DNA of 35,159 nucleotides, from positions 6,265 through 41,423 of the forward strand of contig MFRH01000004.1 of the NCBI GenBank assembly GCA_001783275.1. Reading direction: 5' to 3'. The DNA comes from Candidatus Margulisbacteria bacterium GWF2_35_9 (GTDB lineage: Bacteria; Margulisbacteria; Riflemargulisbacteria; GWF2-35-9). A program made the translations under genes and the position numbers. Positions 9,901 through 19,800 of this stretch are shown piece after piece; position 1 is the stretch's first letter; each line of letters opens with the position of its first letter. The notes beneath the pieces were generated by a model. That model searched no databases, had not been told where the DNA came from, and saw only the letters and a list, made by a program, of their open reading frames with translations.

Positions 9901-12257
9901 TGTTAAAATCTAGCCTAATAAGCCATGATCACCAACAAAGCAGCCCTCTTCTTAAATCTTTTAAGACATATACTGATCTTGAAGGAGCCTCTCCTGATAA
10001 TCTTGTAAAAATCATTTTTGAGCTTCTGGCAAAAGCCGATGATCTTAAAGCTAATGAGGAAGACATCGAAAATAGTTATTTCTTACAAAATGCAATCAGC
10101 GCTATTTTGCAAATTTCCTTAGGGGATCAAGACCTTGAAAACAAGCTTAAACAATCCCTTGAAATGATTATATCTACTCCATGGTTTGATCTGCTGTTAC
10201 GAGGCGGTGTATTTCTTCTGGATAAAGGAACCGATGACTGGGGTTTATCTATAAACTACAATCTCGGACTCGAAGATATTGATAAGAAGGTACACGCATT
10301 TACAAAATCTAATTCATGGCTAAGCACTGTGGACTCCTGCCAGATTAGTCACTTTAATTACAAAGAATCCGATTTTGATATTTTAAAGACTCCTGGCTTA
10401 GAATGCGGGCATTATTTAATACCTCTTATTTCCAACAATCAATCTATCGGAATGATTCTTCTTTTCTCTGTAAAAGACCATATATTCAGCAACGAAGCCG
10501 AAGACTTTTTCGCCATAATATCAAATATATTATCCGGCACAATTGAACGGGACATGACCCAGCAAATTCTGACAAATTATCGAGATCATCTTGAAGATCT
10601 TGTTAAAAAAAGAACTGATGAGCTTATGATACTCAATACAAATCTTGTTGAAGCTGTAAAAAATGCAGAGCAGGCAAATAAATTGAAGGGTGATTTTCTA
10701 GCCAATATGTCTCATGAAATCCGAACTCCGATCAATGGAATCCTTGGGATGACTACTCTTTTTAAGCGTGATAATCTAACTTCAGAGCAGATTGATCAAC
10801 TTGAAATTATTAAAATTTCTACAAATTCTTTATTAAATCTTGTTAATGACATTTTAGATTTCTCTAAAATTGAAGCCGGTCTGCTTGAACTTGAATCAAT
10901 CCCTTTTAATATTAAAAATTTATTATCTGATAAATTAAAGATGTTTAAGCCAATGCTAAATGATAAAGACATTAATCTTTTCTCCTTTGTTTCTGATGAT
11001 GTTCCAGAATATGTAAAAGGCGATCCTGCACGTATCCAGCAAATCATCATTAACCTGATTTCAAATGCCATCAAGTTTACCCATGAAGGCGGGATAGAGG
11101 TCAACTGTACCGTTAAAAAAGACCTCCAAAAACATCTTCTCCTTCAGTTTGAGGTTAAAGACTCTGGGATTGGTATTCCTAAAGGGAAGACTGGCATCAT
11201 TTTTGACAGTTTCCGTCAGGCAGACGGGTCTCACACCCGAAAATATGGTGGTACTGGTCTTGGTCTTTCTATTTGCAAACAGCTTGTTGGATTAATGCAT
11301 GGGAAAATATGGGTTAAAAGCAAGGTGGATGTCGGCAGTTCCTTCTTTTTTAATATCAAACTCGATAAACTGACTGATGCAGAGCTGACAGCACAAAAAA
11401 TAGACGACGTTTCAAAAACCATTAATATTGAAGATTTCAAAACACTTAAAGTTTTATTAGCAGAAGATTTTGCTATTAATCAAAAGGTCTTTAAAGGAAT
11501 GCTCGAAATGTTTGGGCACCAAACTGTTATAGCAAACGATGGAGTGGAGGCTCTTTCCCTATATCAAAATGAAAATTTTGACCTTGTATTTATGGATATC
11601 CAAATGCCAAATATGGATGGAGTAGAATCCACAATTAGAATTCGAGAATATGAAAATAAATCCGGAAAACGAACTCCGATTATTGCTCTTACTGCTCATG
11701 CGATGAAAGGTGATCGTGAAAAATATATTAGCAAGGGAATGGACGATTATTTATCAAAACCTATTAATAGCGAAAATTTAGAAAAGCTATTATATAAATA
11801 TATGTCCAGTGCTAAAGGATTAGGAGTTGTTCAATTAAAGCAGCCCGTTGATAGTGGATCTATTGCTAAAACTGATGCCGTTATTTCTAGCATAAATATT
11901 GACTCATTGAACACTACCAATGCTCCCATCGACATGGCTCAGGCAATAAAAGAGTTTCGTGGTAATGCTGATTTAGTTTATGAATTACTGGCTGAATCCG
12001 TTGTTACTTTCCAGAATCAAGCAACCGAAATTGAGAAAGCATTAGAACGTTCTGACTTTGAGTTTATTCGAAGTAATGCTCATTCAATAAAGGGTGGAGC
12101 AGCAAACATGATTATTAATGATTTATCCGCTGCTGCAAAAAACCTTGAATTTGCTGCAAAAGAAGGTAATATAGAGAAGTGTGCGCTTTATACAAAAGAT
12201 TTACGTTTTGAGTCTGATCGCCTCGCAACCTATTTTCAGGAGGAAGTTAAAAAATGA
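9900..12257 (+). CDS. Hybrid sensor histidine kinase (GAF-like - HisKA - HATPase - REC - HPt)
   Basis: SHEIRTPINGILGM; NLISNAIKFTHEGGIEV; KDSGIGIP; YGGTGLGLSICKQL; receiver LLAEDFAINQ/VFMDIQMPNMDG/IALTAHAM/LSKPIN; HPt AHSIKGGAANM. N-terminal GAF-like assignment is tentative. Confidence 0.95.
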   Translation: MLKSSLISHDHQQSSPLLKSFKTYTDLEGASPDNLVKIIFELLAKADDLKANEEDIENSYFLQNAISAILQISLGDQDLENKLKQSLEMIISTPWFDLLLRGGVFLLDKGTDDWGLSINYNLGLEDIDKKVHAFTKSNSWLSTVDSCQISHFNYKESDFDILKTPGLECGHYLIPLISNNQSIGMILLFSVKDHIFSNEAEDFFAIISNILSGTIERDMTQQILTNYRDHLEDLVKKRTDELMILNTNLVEAVKNAEQANKLKGDFLANMSHEIRTPINGILGMTTLFKRDNLTSEQIDQLEIIKISTNSLLNLVNDILDFSKIEAGLLELESIPFNIKNLLSDKLKMFKPMLNDKDINLFSFVSDDVPEYVKGDPARIQQIIINLISNAIKFTHEGGIEVNCTVKKDLQKHLLLQFEVKDSGIGIPKGKTGIIFDSFRQADGSHTRKYGGTGLGLSICKQLVGLMHGKIWVKSKVDVGSSFFFNIKLDKLTDAELTAQKIDDVSKTINIEDFKTLKVLLAEDFAINQKVFKGMLEMFGHQTVIANDGVEALSLYQNENFDLVFMDIQMPNMDGVESTIRIREYENKSGKRTPIIALTAHAMKGDREKYISKGMDDYLSKPINSENLEKLLYKYMSSAKGLGVVQLKQPVDSGSIAKTDAVISSINIDSLNTTNAPIDMAQAIKEFRGNADLVYELLAESVVTFQNQATEIEKALERSDFEFIRSNAHSIKGGAANMIINDLSAAAKNLEFAAKEGNIEKCALYTKDLRFESDRLATYFQEEVKK

Positions 12258-12655
12258 GCATTATAATTATTGATGATGAGTTAATCAGCAGAAAAAAGCT
12301 GAGTGAGATTTTAAAGCCATATGGAGAATGTATTGAGTTTGACCGTGGTGATTCCGCATTGGTTGCTATTGAAAAAATGATAAAAAGCAAACAGCAGATT
12401 GATCTTATTACAGTTGATATCTCAATGCCCTACTTAAACGGTCTTGCTGTATTAAAGAAAATTCGAACCCTAGAGGTTGATAATAATGTCTTAGAAGTAA
12501 ATCAATCTAAAATAATTATGGTCACATCTAGCGTTAATCGCGATAATGTTATGGAAGCGTTATCTCAAGGTTGTAATGATTATATTCTTAAACCGTTCAA
12601 TGAAGAAGCAATTATTGCTCGGCTTAAAAAACAAAATATAATTGTTAGTGAATAA
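12254..12655 (+). CDS. Stand-alone CheY-like receiver, paralog 1
   Basis: IIIIDDELISRKKLSEIL, TVDISMPYLNG, MVTSS, LKPF; ATGA overlap with the kinase stop. Confidence 0.93.
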   Translation: MSIIIIDDELISRKKLSEILKPYGECIEFDRGDSALVAIEKMIKSKQQIDLITVDISMPYLNGLAVLKKIRTLEVDNNVLEVNQSKIIMVTSSVNRDNVMEALSQGCNDYILKPFNEEAIIARLKKQNIIVSE

Positions 12656-12670
12656 AACAGGAGATTACTT

Positions 12671-13063
12671 GTGAACATAATGATAGTGGATGATGAACTA
12701 ATCAGTCGTAAGAAGTTGAGTATTATATTACAAGCTTATGGAAAGTGCTTTGAATTTTCTGATGGGGCCAGCGCCCTTGAGTTTTACAAAAATGCCGTAA
12801 AAGAAAATACCCAGATCGGATTAATCACCTTAGATATTGATATGCCAAAACTTACTGGGATTGAAACGCTCGGATTGATAAGAGATCTTCAGAAAGCCCA
12901 GAATGTACCTGCAAGTAACCGACCTAAAGTATTCATGGTAACATCCATGAACGATCAAAAAAACCTAATGAATTCTCTCACGCAAGGTTGTAGTGACTAT
13001 ATCGTTAAGCCCTTTGATGAAGAAAAAATTATAGATAAACTACATAATCATTTGCTCATTTAA
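12671..13063 (+). CDS. Stand-alone CheY-like receiver, paralog 2 (GTG start)
   Basis: MIVDDELISRKKLSIIL, TLDIDMPKLTG, MVTSM, VKPF; RBS acaggaga before GTG. Confidence 0.93.
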   Translation: MNIMIVDDELISRKKLSIILQAYGKCFEFSDGASALEFYKNAVKENTQIGLITLDIDMPKLTGIETLGLIRDLQKAQNVPASNRPKVFMVTSMNDQKNLMNSLTQGCSDYIVKPFDEEKIIDKLHNHLLI

Positions 13064-13076
13064 GGAAAAAAGATTT

Positions 13077-13472
13077 ATGGATATTATAATTGTTGATGAT
13101 GAACTAGTTGCCAGAAAAAAACTGACAGAAATTTTAAAACAATTCGGTGATTGTCATGAATTTCCTGAAGGAAACAGCGCAATTACTTACTTTGGTAATA
13201 TGTTGCGCGATAAAAAGAAAATCGGTCTTATTACGTTAGACATCTCCATGCCAAGCGCTAGCGGTATTACAGTTCTCCATCGACTACGCGTTCTTGAACG
13301 AATTTCTGGGATTATTCCCACTCAACAAACTCCCATCTTAATGGTCACTGCCAATACAGACAAATCAAAGGTAAATAAGGCGTTGTCCCTAGGCTGTACC
13401 GATTATATTTTAAAACCTTTTGATGAAGTTACTATTCTTGCCCGTCTAAAAAAACATAATATAATACACTGA
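13077..13472 (+). CDS. Stand-alone CheY-like receiver, paralog 3
   Basis: IIVDDELVARKKLTEIL, TLDISMPSASG, MVTANT, LKPF. Confidence 0.93.
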   Translation: MDIIIVDDELVARKKLTEILKQFGDCHEFPEGNSAITYFGNMLRDKKKIGLITLDISMPSASGITVLHRLRVLERISGIIPTQQTPILMVTANTDKSKVNKALSLGCTDYILKPFDEVTILARLKKHNIIH

Positions 13473-13477
13473 GAACA

Positions 13478-13882
13478 ATGACAAAAAAAATAAACGCACT
13501 AATAATTGATGATGATGTAGTTAGCTGTAAAAAGTTATCTGAAATACTTGAACCCTATGCCACTTGCAGTGTGTTTTATGAAGGCAAAAAAGCAATTGAA
13601 GCTTATGACAGTATCATCCGTAAGGGCGATAAAATTGATTTAATTACTTTAGATATTGCTATGCCATTGTTTGATGGCATTGATACGCTAAAAGAATTAC
13701 GGTCCATTGAAAGCAACTATCATATTAATAAAGATGATTCTGCAATAATTATCATGATTACCAGTAGCTTTGATAAACACAAGATTACAGAGTCCTTTGA
13801 AAAAGGTTGCAACGATTATATTATTAAACCCTTCGACGAAAAGAAACTATTGGCTCGATTAAAAAGTAATAATCTTTTGTAG
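13478..13882 (+). CDS. Stand-alone CheY-like receiver, paralog 4
   Basis: LIIDDDVVSCKKLSEIL, TLDIAMPLFDG, MITSSF, IKPF. Confidence 0.93.
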   Translation: MTKKINALIIDDDVVSCKKLSEILEPYATCSVFYEGKKAIEAYDSIIRKGDKIDLITLDIAMPLFDGIDTLKELRSIESNYHINKDDSAIIIMITSSFDKHKITESFEKGCNDYIIKPFDEKKLLARLKSNNLL

Positions 13883-13926
13883 AACTGTCCGGCATTATTA
13901 AGTAACTAATTGCATAATTTCACTGA

Positions 13927-13946
13927 ATTGGTTAATATTAACTAAT
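13927..13946. promoter_or_regulatory. Dyad ATTGGTTAATATTAACTAAT upstream of the fifth receiver (possible operator)
   Basis: 20-bp inverted repeat with a single mismatched pair and a perfect 12-bp GTTAATATTAAC core, in the 117-bp gap before 14000. Confidence 0.4.
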
Positions 13947-13999
13947 AACGACCATTAAAGTTATTTTTAAAGAAACTAATCACATAAAAGAGGTTATAA

Positions 14000-14392
14000 A
14001 TGAATATACTGATTGTAGAGGACGAAGTTATCAGCAGTAAGAAACTTTCAGAAATACTGTCGTCTTATGGGGATATCAAAGTATTTTATGATGGCAAAAG
14101 CGCAATCTCCTACTACAAAAAAAGCCTTAAAGAAAATATCCCAATTCAGCTAATTACACTTGATATTGCTATGCCAGAGTTTGATGGCATTGAAACCCTA
14201 ATTGAATTAAGAGCCTTTGAAAAAGAGTTAGGATTAAAACAGGACGATTGTTCAAAAATAATCATGGTTACCAGCAGTTTCAATAAAGAGAAAATTACAG
14301 AATGTTTTGCTCAAGGCTGTAATGATTATATTATAAAACCTTTCGATGAGGGGAAAATACTATCTCGTTTAAAGAATAATCGCTTACTCTAA
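14000..14392 (+). CDS. Stand-alone CheY-like receiver, paralog 5
   Basis: ILIVEDEVISSKKLSEIL, TLDIAMPEFDG, MVTSSF, IKPF; closest to paralog 4; RBS agaggt. Confidence 0.93.
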   Translation: MNILIVEDEVISSKKLSEILSSYGDIKVFYDGKSAISYYKKSLKENIPIQLITLDIAMPEFDGIETLIELRAFEKELGLKQDDCSKIIMVTSSFNKEKITECFAQGCNDYIIKPFDEGKILSRLKNNRLL

Positions 14393-14402
14393 TTTTATCT
14401 AA

Positions 14403-15044
14403 TTACTTCGTTGACGCCATCTTTACTTTTTCAACCAAATCTTTACCAATTGTAGCTAAAATTTTATTCCATATTTCCGGCATTTCCATCTCCATTTTTT
14501 TAACCAAAGAATGTGTCCATTGCATATATTGAAGATCTTCTTGTGCAACAACCGTTGCAGAAGCAGCTTCGCCAGTTAATAAACTCATTTCAGCTACAAA
14601 ATTTCCTCGATTAAGAATTGCAACTTCTTTAAAGTTCTTTCTAACACTTGCCTTTCCCCCAGTAATGAACATTAAATTATTTAGTTTCTCTCCTCTGGTA
14701 ATAATAGCTTTCCCATTTTTAGGCTCTTGTTTGTCGCCTAATTTCCAAAAATACAGAAATTCCTTTCTGGTCATGATAGGAAAATGTGCTTGGTATACTG
14801 CTAAAATATCTTCTTCCATTTTAATGGGTTTTCTATCCTTAATAATACCAATAACCTTGTAAATATTCAGAATAACAAAAACTGAGTTCCAAAATGTAAC
14901 AATATAATTTCCAATGAGAATCGAGTATCCAATCATAATGAATTGAGCAGAAGTTAGCATGCATCTAAGAAATAGGATATCTTTGACCGTCAGGGCTATA
15001 AACATCAGCAAATAGCCAATATTTAGCAGTATATATACAGACAC
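14403..15044 (-). CDS. Popeye-like membrane protein: three N-terminal hydrophobic helices + cyclic-nucleotide-binding-like domain
   Basis: GTG start. FWNSVFVILNIYKVIGIIKDRKPIKMEEDILAVYQAHF after the hydrophobic region; CNBD-like NFVAEMSLLTGEAASATVVAQEDLQYMQW; C-terminal IGKDLVEKV. These match my recollection of the vertebrate POPDC layout and motifs. Confidence 0.75.
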   Translation of the reverse strand: MSVYILLNIGYLLMFIALTVKDILFLRCMLTSAQFIMIGYSILIGNYIVTFWNSVFVILNIYKVIGIIKDRKPIKMEEDILAVYQAHFPIMTRKEFLYFWKLGDKQEPKNGKAIITRGEKLNNLMFITGGKASVRKNFKEVAILNRGNFVAEMSLLTGEAASATVVAQEDLQYMQWTHSLVKKMEMEMPEIWNKILATIGKDLVEKVKMASTK

Positions 15045-15047
15045 TTT

Positions 15048-15431
15048 TTAATCCTTTAAGCTATCGATTGCGAGTGATTCATCCTTAAAGTTAGCCACAA
15101 TATCTAAAAGACTTGTAATTTTAAAAATTCTTAAAATATTATTGTTTGTATTACTGATAAGCAGTTTACCGCTTCTCTTTTTTACATTGATCGCACATGT
15201 AAACAACCCTTGAAGGCCTGAAGAATCGACAAAAGAGATATTTTTAAGGTTGATTATTATTTTATTTTTACCTTTTTCTAACTCACGATCAATCTCATCG
15301 ACTAAAATTTTATTATTGCCGATATCAATCGTCACACCTTCTTCTGAAGAGCGATCTTCATCCAACTTTTCAGGAGTAAAAATGACGATATCATTAACCA
15401 CTTTTTTATTTATTTTCATAATACAGTACAT
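15048..15431 (-). CDS. STAS-domain protein (anti-sigma factor antagonist-like)
   Basis: IIINLKNISFVDSSGLQGLFTCAINVKKRSGKLLISN: conserved DSSGL phosphosite; stop is 3 nt before the GTG of the Popeye-like gene. Start may be internal ATG 15419. Confidence 0.85.
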   Translation of the reverse strand: MYCIMKINKKVVNDIVIFTPEKLDEDRSSEEGVTIDIGNNKILVDEIDRELEKGKNKIIINLKNISFVDSSGLQGLFTCAINVKKRSGKLLISNTNNNILRIFKITSLLDIVANFKDESLAIDSLKD

Positions 15432-15578
15432 ATAGTACTTTACTATTTAAAAATTGTTAAGTCCCGATATTTTATTTTTACTTATCTTTTGTAATCATTT
15501 TTTATTAAAATCTTATTCCTTTATTATTTTTTTTAGAGTGCTACAATGTTTATATATAATCCACCAAGGAGGCAAACA

Positions 15579-15740
15579 ATGCAAAAAGAACTACTCATAT
15601 CAGAATTTACAGATGAACTCATCAGCCGAATTGATACACATAAAACGATAGACTGTTGTGTAGACGAAATTAAAAAACTCGCTTTATTAGCTAAAAAAAA
15701 GATTCCAACTGAAAAGATTATTGTTAACTGGAAAAAATAA
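15579..15740 (+). CDS. Small hypothetical protein
   Basis: Strong RBS aaggagg upstream of ATG 15579: MQKELLISEFTDELISRIDTHKTIDCCVDEIKKLALLAKKKIPTEKIIVNWKK. Confidence 0.5.
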   Translation: MQKELLISEFTDELISRIDTHKTIDCCVDEIKKLALLAKKKIPTEKIIVNWKK

Positions 15741-15780
15741 AACGATCTAAGTGTCTATTGATTGTTTTGCCTAGAAACTA

Positions 15781-15808
15781 AAAAGGCCTCAAGAACACTT
15801 GAGACCTT
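15781..15808 (-). terminator. Intrinsic terminator of the tRNA-fMet transcript
   Basis: On minus strand AAGGTCTCAAG-tgtt-CTTGAGGCCTTTTT, 10 nt beyond the tRNA 3' end. Confidence 0.85.
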
Positions 15809-15818
15809 CATATAGTTT

Positions 15819-15894
<76 letters not shown>

Positions 15895-15925
15895 TCATTC
15901 ATACACCTTTTGTTAAGGCTGGATT

Positions 15926-15954
15926 ATTATACCAAGGTCACTCGGTCTAGTCAA
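15926..15954 (-). promoter_or_regulatory. Sigma70-type promoter of tRNA-fMet: TTGACT-17 nt-TATAAT
   Basis: Minus strand TTGACT (15954-15949), 17-nt spacer, TATAAT (15931-15926), about 30 nt upstream of the tRNA; overlaps the 3' end of purU. Confidence 0.85.
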
Positions 15955-16804
15955 ATACTACTGTCTTATTTTGAAACTCAAGAATTTTATGCTCGCTATG
16001 TTTCTTCACTGCGTTAGTTAAAACCTGCTTTTCCAGTTCCTTCCCTTTGCAAATAAAATCGTCCAAACTGTCTTTATGGTCTACATGGATTACTTCTTGA
16101 GCAATTATCGGCCCTTTATCCAGATCATCCGTAACATAATGAGCAGTCGAACCTATAATTTTGACTCCTTTTTCGTATGCCTGTTTATAGGGATTTGCGC
16201 CAATAAACGCTGGAAGAAAGGAATGATGCACATTGATAATTCTATTTTGATAATGAGTTACAAATTCTGGTGAAAGGATTTGCATATACCTAGCTAATAT
16301 AATCAACTCTATTCCCATATTCTTCATTAATTCCAATTGCATCCGCTCCTGCTCCTGCTTATTGTCCTTAAACATGGGATAGAGATAAAAAGGAATTTCG
16401 TAATACTGTGCCAACCGTCGGTTTTCCTCATGATTGCTAATAATACATGAAATATCGATCCCTAATTCTCTGTTTTTTGTTTTATATAATACATCATGCA
16501 AACAATGATCTTTTTTTGAGACAAAAACCGCTGTTTTTGTTTTTACTTTGGAAAAATATAAGGAAATATCCATTCGCCAGGTTTGCTTCATATCTTCTAG
16601 AGAAGATAAAATATTCTCCTGATTGATTTTAAAATTCGTAATATCCCATTCTATCCTCATAAAAAATATATTTTCAGAAGAATCGATGTGTTGTTCAGCA
16701 TGAAGAATATTTCCGGAATTTCTATAAATATAATCGGTAACCGTATATACAAGGCCCTCTCTATCCGGAGCCGCAATTAATAATATGGCAGAATCTCTCT
16801 CCAT
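15947..16804 (-). CDS. purU: Formyltetrahydrofolate deformylase
   Basis: ACT domain (MERDSAILLIAAPDREGLVYTVTDYIYRNSGNILHAEQH) + formyltransferase fold (HHSFLPAFIGANPYKQAYEKGVKIIGSTAHYVTDDLDKGPIIAQEVIHVDH). ORF opens at 16903, but RBS taggaga precedes ATG 16804. Confidence 0.93.
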   Translation of the reverse strand: MERDSAILLIAAPDREGLVYTVTDYIYRNSGNILHAEQHIDSSENIFFMRIEWDITNFKINQENILSSLEDMKQTWRMDISLYFSKVKTKTAVFVSKKDHCLHDVLYKTKNRELGIDISCIISNHEENRRLAQYYEIPFYLYPMFKDNKQEQERMQLELMKNMGIELIILARYMQILSPEFVTHYQNRIINVHHSFLPAFIGANPYKQAYEKGVKIIGSTAHYVTDDLDKGPIIAQEVIHVDHKDSLDDFICKGKELEKQVLTNAVKKHSEHKILEFQNKTVVFD

Positions 16805-16868
16805 GTTTAAATATCTCCTATTTACGTGGTTATAAAAATCCCTGAAAGACATTATAATACAATTAACA

Positions 16869-19800
16869 ATGAAAAAAAATCTTTTGATATTATTTACCGG
16901 CATTGCAGCTATAATTATTTCATCTCAAATATTTATAAATAATTTTATTAAAAAAGAAGTTCTAGCAAATGTTGCTCAATCAATAAATTCAAAAGTTTCG
17001 CTTTCTTCTGTGAGTTTAAGTCGATTCTCTTCTCTCGTCATTCGAAACATTAAAATTAACGATCCAACCCTTACAAATCGCAATATTTTTGAAATTGAAA
17101 AGATTAATATCTCCTTTAAGCCACTTCAGTTTTTACAAACAAAAGACATTATGAAATCCATTACTTCAATTAAGGTAACTAATGGAAACGCCATTATCCA
17201 TCATTATAAAGATGATAGTTTTAATCTCATTTCTTTACTTCGGCAATCGGAATCAACAACACAAAATGCACAAGCAGACCATCCACCTGAATTTGACATA
17301 AAATTTAGAAAATGTTCTTTAACTTACATCGATGAACGGGGATTTGGCCCACAACCGTTTAAAGAAGGGAAAACTCATAGGCTCTTTGATCTTACCGCTG
17401 CTATCGATTTGACAAAAGAACAAACGAAAATTAAAGCAAAGGGGACGCTAAATAAAACTGAAAACAATGTTGAAATAGCCGGAGCGATTCGAAAAGGTGA
17501 TTATCAAATTAATATTCATACCGATCAATCTGAAATATCGGATATTATTAATTACTTTGTTAATATGCCCGAGCTAACCTTTACAAATGCAGTGGGAGAA
17601 GTGGATGTTTCACTGAAACCCAATCAAGTCATTAAAAAAACGGATATTCCAATAGCGATTGATGTATCAGTGAACATCCGAGAAGGCACACTGAAGACAA
17701 AATGGCTCCCGCCACTATTATCTATTACCGGAGGGAAAGTACTCGTCTCAAATAAAGGCGTCTTTATCAAACATGTTCAGGGAGTGGCTTCTAATGAAGA
17801 ATTTGAGGTAAATGGAGACATTCTTGAATTCTATAAACTCAACTTAAACATTGTTGCCAATAATCTTAAATATAAAAACGCTTATGGCTTTCTTCCGTTT
17901 CTTCAATACTGGAATTTGAACGGTTCTGGGCCGTTTACGTTTAAGTTATTTACTGATCTCGATAAAGAACTCGTTATGTCTGGAAAAGTTCATAATTACA
18001 CTGGGAATATATTCCAATACACCGTGAATAATACAGATTTGAGTTTCAGTATGAAAAAAAACAAAATCAACTTAGAAATTCCTGTTATCCATTCATATAT
18101 GGGCTCCGGAATGGGTCAAGGAACAGTGATACTAAGAGATCAAAAAGCTCCCATTATTAACATGCAAATTTCTTTAAAGGATGTGTCGATTCATGATTAT
18201 TTTCAGTCTCCCCAATTTTTGAACAAAGGAAATTTAGAACTTCTCTTATATAATACAGGAGATGATATTAAAGGCACTGTTCTCTTTAGCAGCAATACTG
18301 CAACTGTTTTCGGTCAGGACTTAAAAGCAGTAACCCTTTTCTGGAATAAGAAAGCAGACCGACTGCTTTTTCTAAAAAACTCTTTTGCTTCTCTTAATTC
18401 ACTAAAATCTAAGGTGTTCTTTGATGGTTATCTTGATAACAAGCATTACTTTGATATTAATATTAATAACAAAATATATCCTATTGAAACTAATAATTTT
18501 TATTTCTTTAGCTCTAAAATCGGCACCTATTCTTTTGATTCTAGCATTCAGGGAAATTTTAAAGGTTATTTTAATGATGCTTTCAAGAAGAATCCACTGG
18601 ATACAACAACCGGAAAGTGTGTCTTAACCAATGCAAATTTCCATACTGATTTTCTTAAAACCGATATATTATCTGGAAACGGACAAGTGATTATCGACAA
18701 GTTTGTTTTTATTGATATGAATCTTAAGAACAATCATTCCGCCATCAATATCCATGCAAAAACTAGCAATAAAGGGCTTATTCATAGTTTATTCTCACTA
18801 GAAAATATTGCTATGGTTCACAGCAAATCTTTTGTAAAAACATCTGCGTTTGACTATTATGGATATGCTAGTGGAAAAATAAACTTGTTTCCAAGCCAGA
18901 ATGATTTATTTATTAAGAACTACGGGGTTACTGGCAATTTTATTATTACTAATACCTCTATTATTACAAGCAACTTTGTCACGCAAAATATCCATTACCT
19001 GTCAGGAGATATTAATCTGAATAATGGACTCTTACAATTAAATAATGCTCACCTCATTCAGTCGATTACTAATGCAAAATTTGATTTATCTTATGAGTCA
19101 ATAAAACAATTCTCAATCAATTTTTACAATTCTCGTCTTCAGAGCAATGAAATCGTTTATGTTCCAAACACTATCAAATTGTTTTTTAAAAACTTAGACG
19201 GCCATATTTCAAGAAAACAAGAGAACTATACTCTAAGCCTAAATATTGATACAAATTTTATTTCTTATAAATCCCTTGATATTCCAAATGTTAAAGGGAG
19301 CATCCAGCTACATGACTCTCTATTAAGTTTTAATAATCTAGACATATATAATAAGGAGGATATTTACAATGTTTCAGGAAACCTTACCACGGAATTTAGT
19401 AAGAAAAAAACAATAAATTTTAAACCAAAATATACGCTGGATTGTCGTTTTATTAAAGGGCGCCTAGAAAACCTATCGGAATTATATCAAAGACTTCGAC
19501 CTTTATGGACAGAAGATAATAAAAAAATTATCACTGCCTCTGATAAAGATACTCAAAAAAAGATTAATATATTATTAAATTATAATAAACTAATTCAAAA
19601 AAATTATGTAAATCTATATTCATTAAAAGAAAATAGTGTTGCAAAACTCCTCGATTCTATCAAAATTAAAGAGCAACAAGAAATATTAAATGACCTGCCG
19701 TCAGCAGAAGGCTCCATCACCGGATATCTTCATCTTTCAAATACCGATAACTTCCAGTTCTATAGCAATTTATCTATTCTATCCGGTAGAATTATTTATG

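Noticed and set aside
12254-14392. Regularly spaced repeated motifs, considered as a repeat array
   Set aside because: The repetition is explained by paralogous receiver genes, not by DNA direct repeats or a CRISPR.
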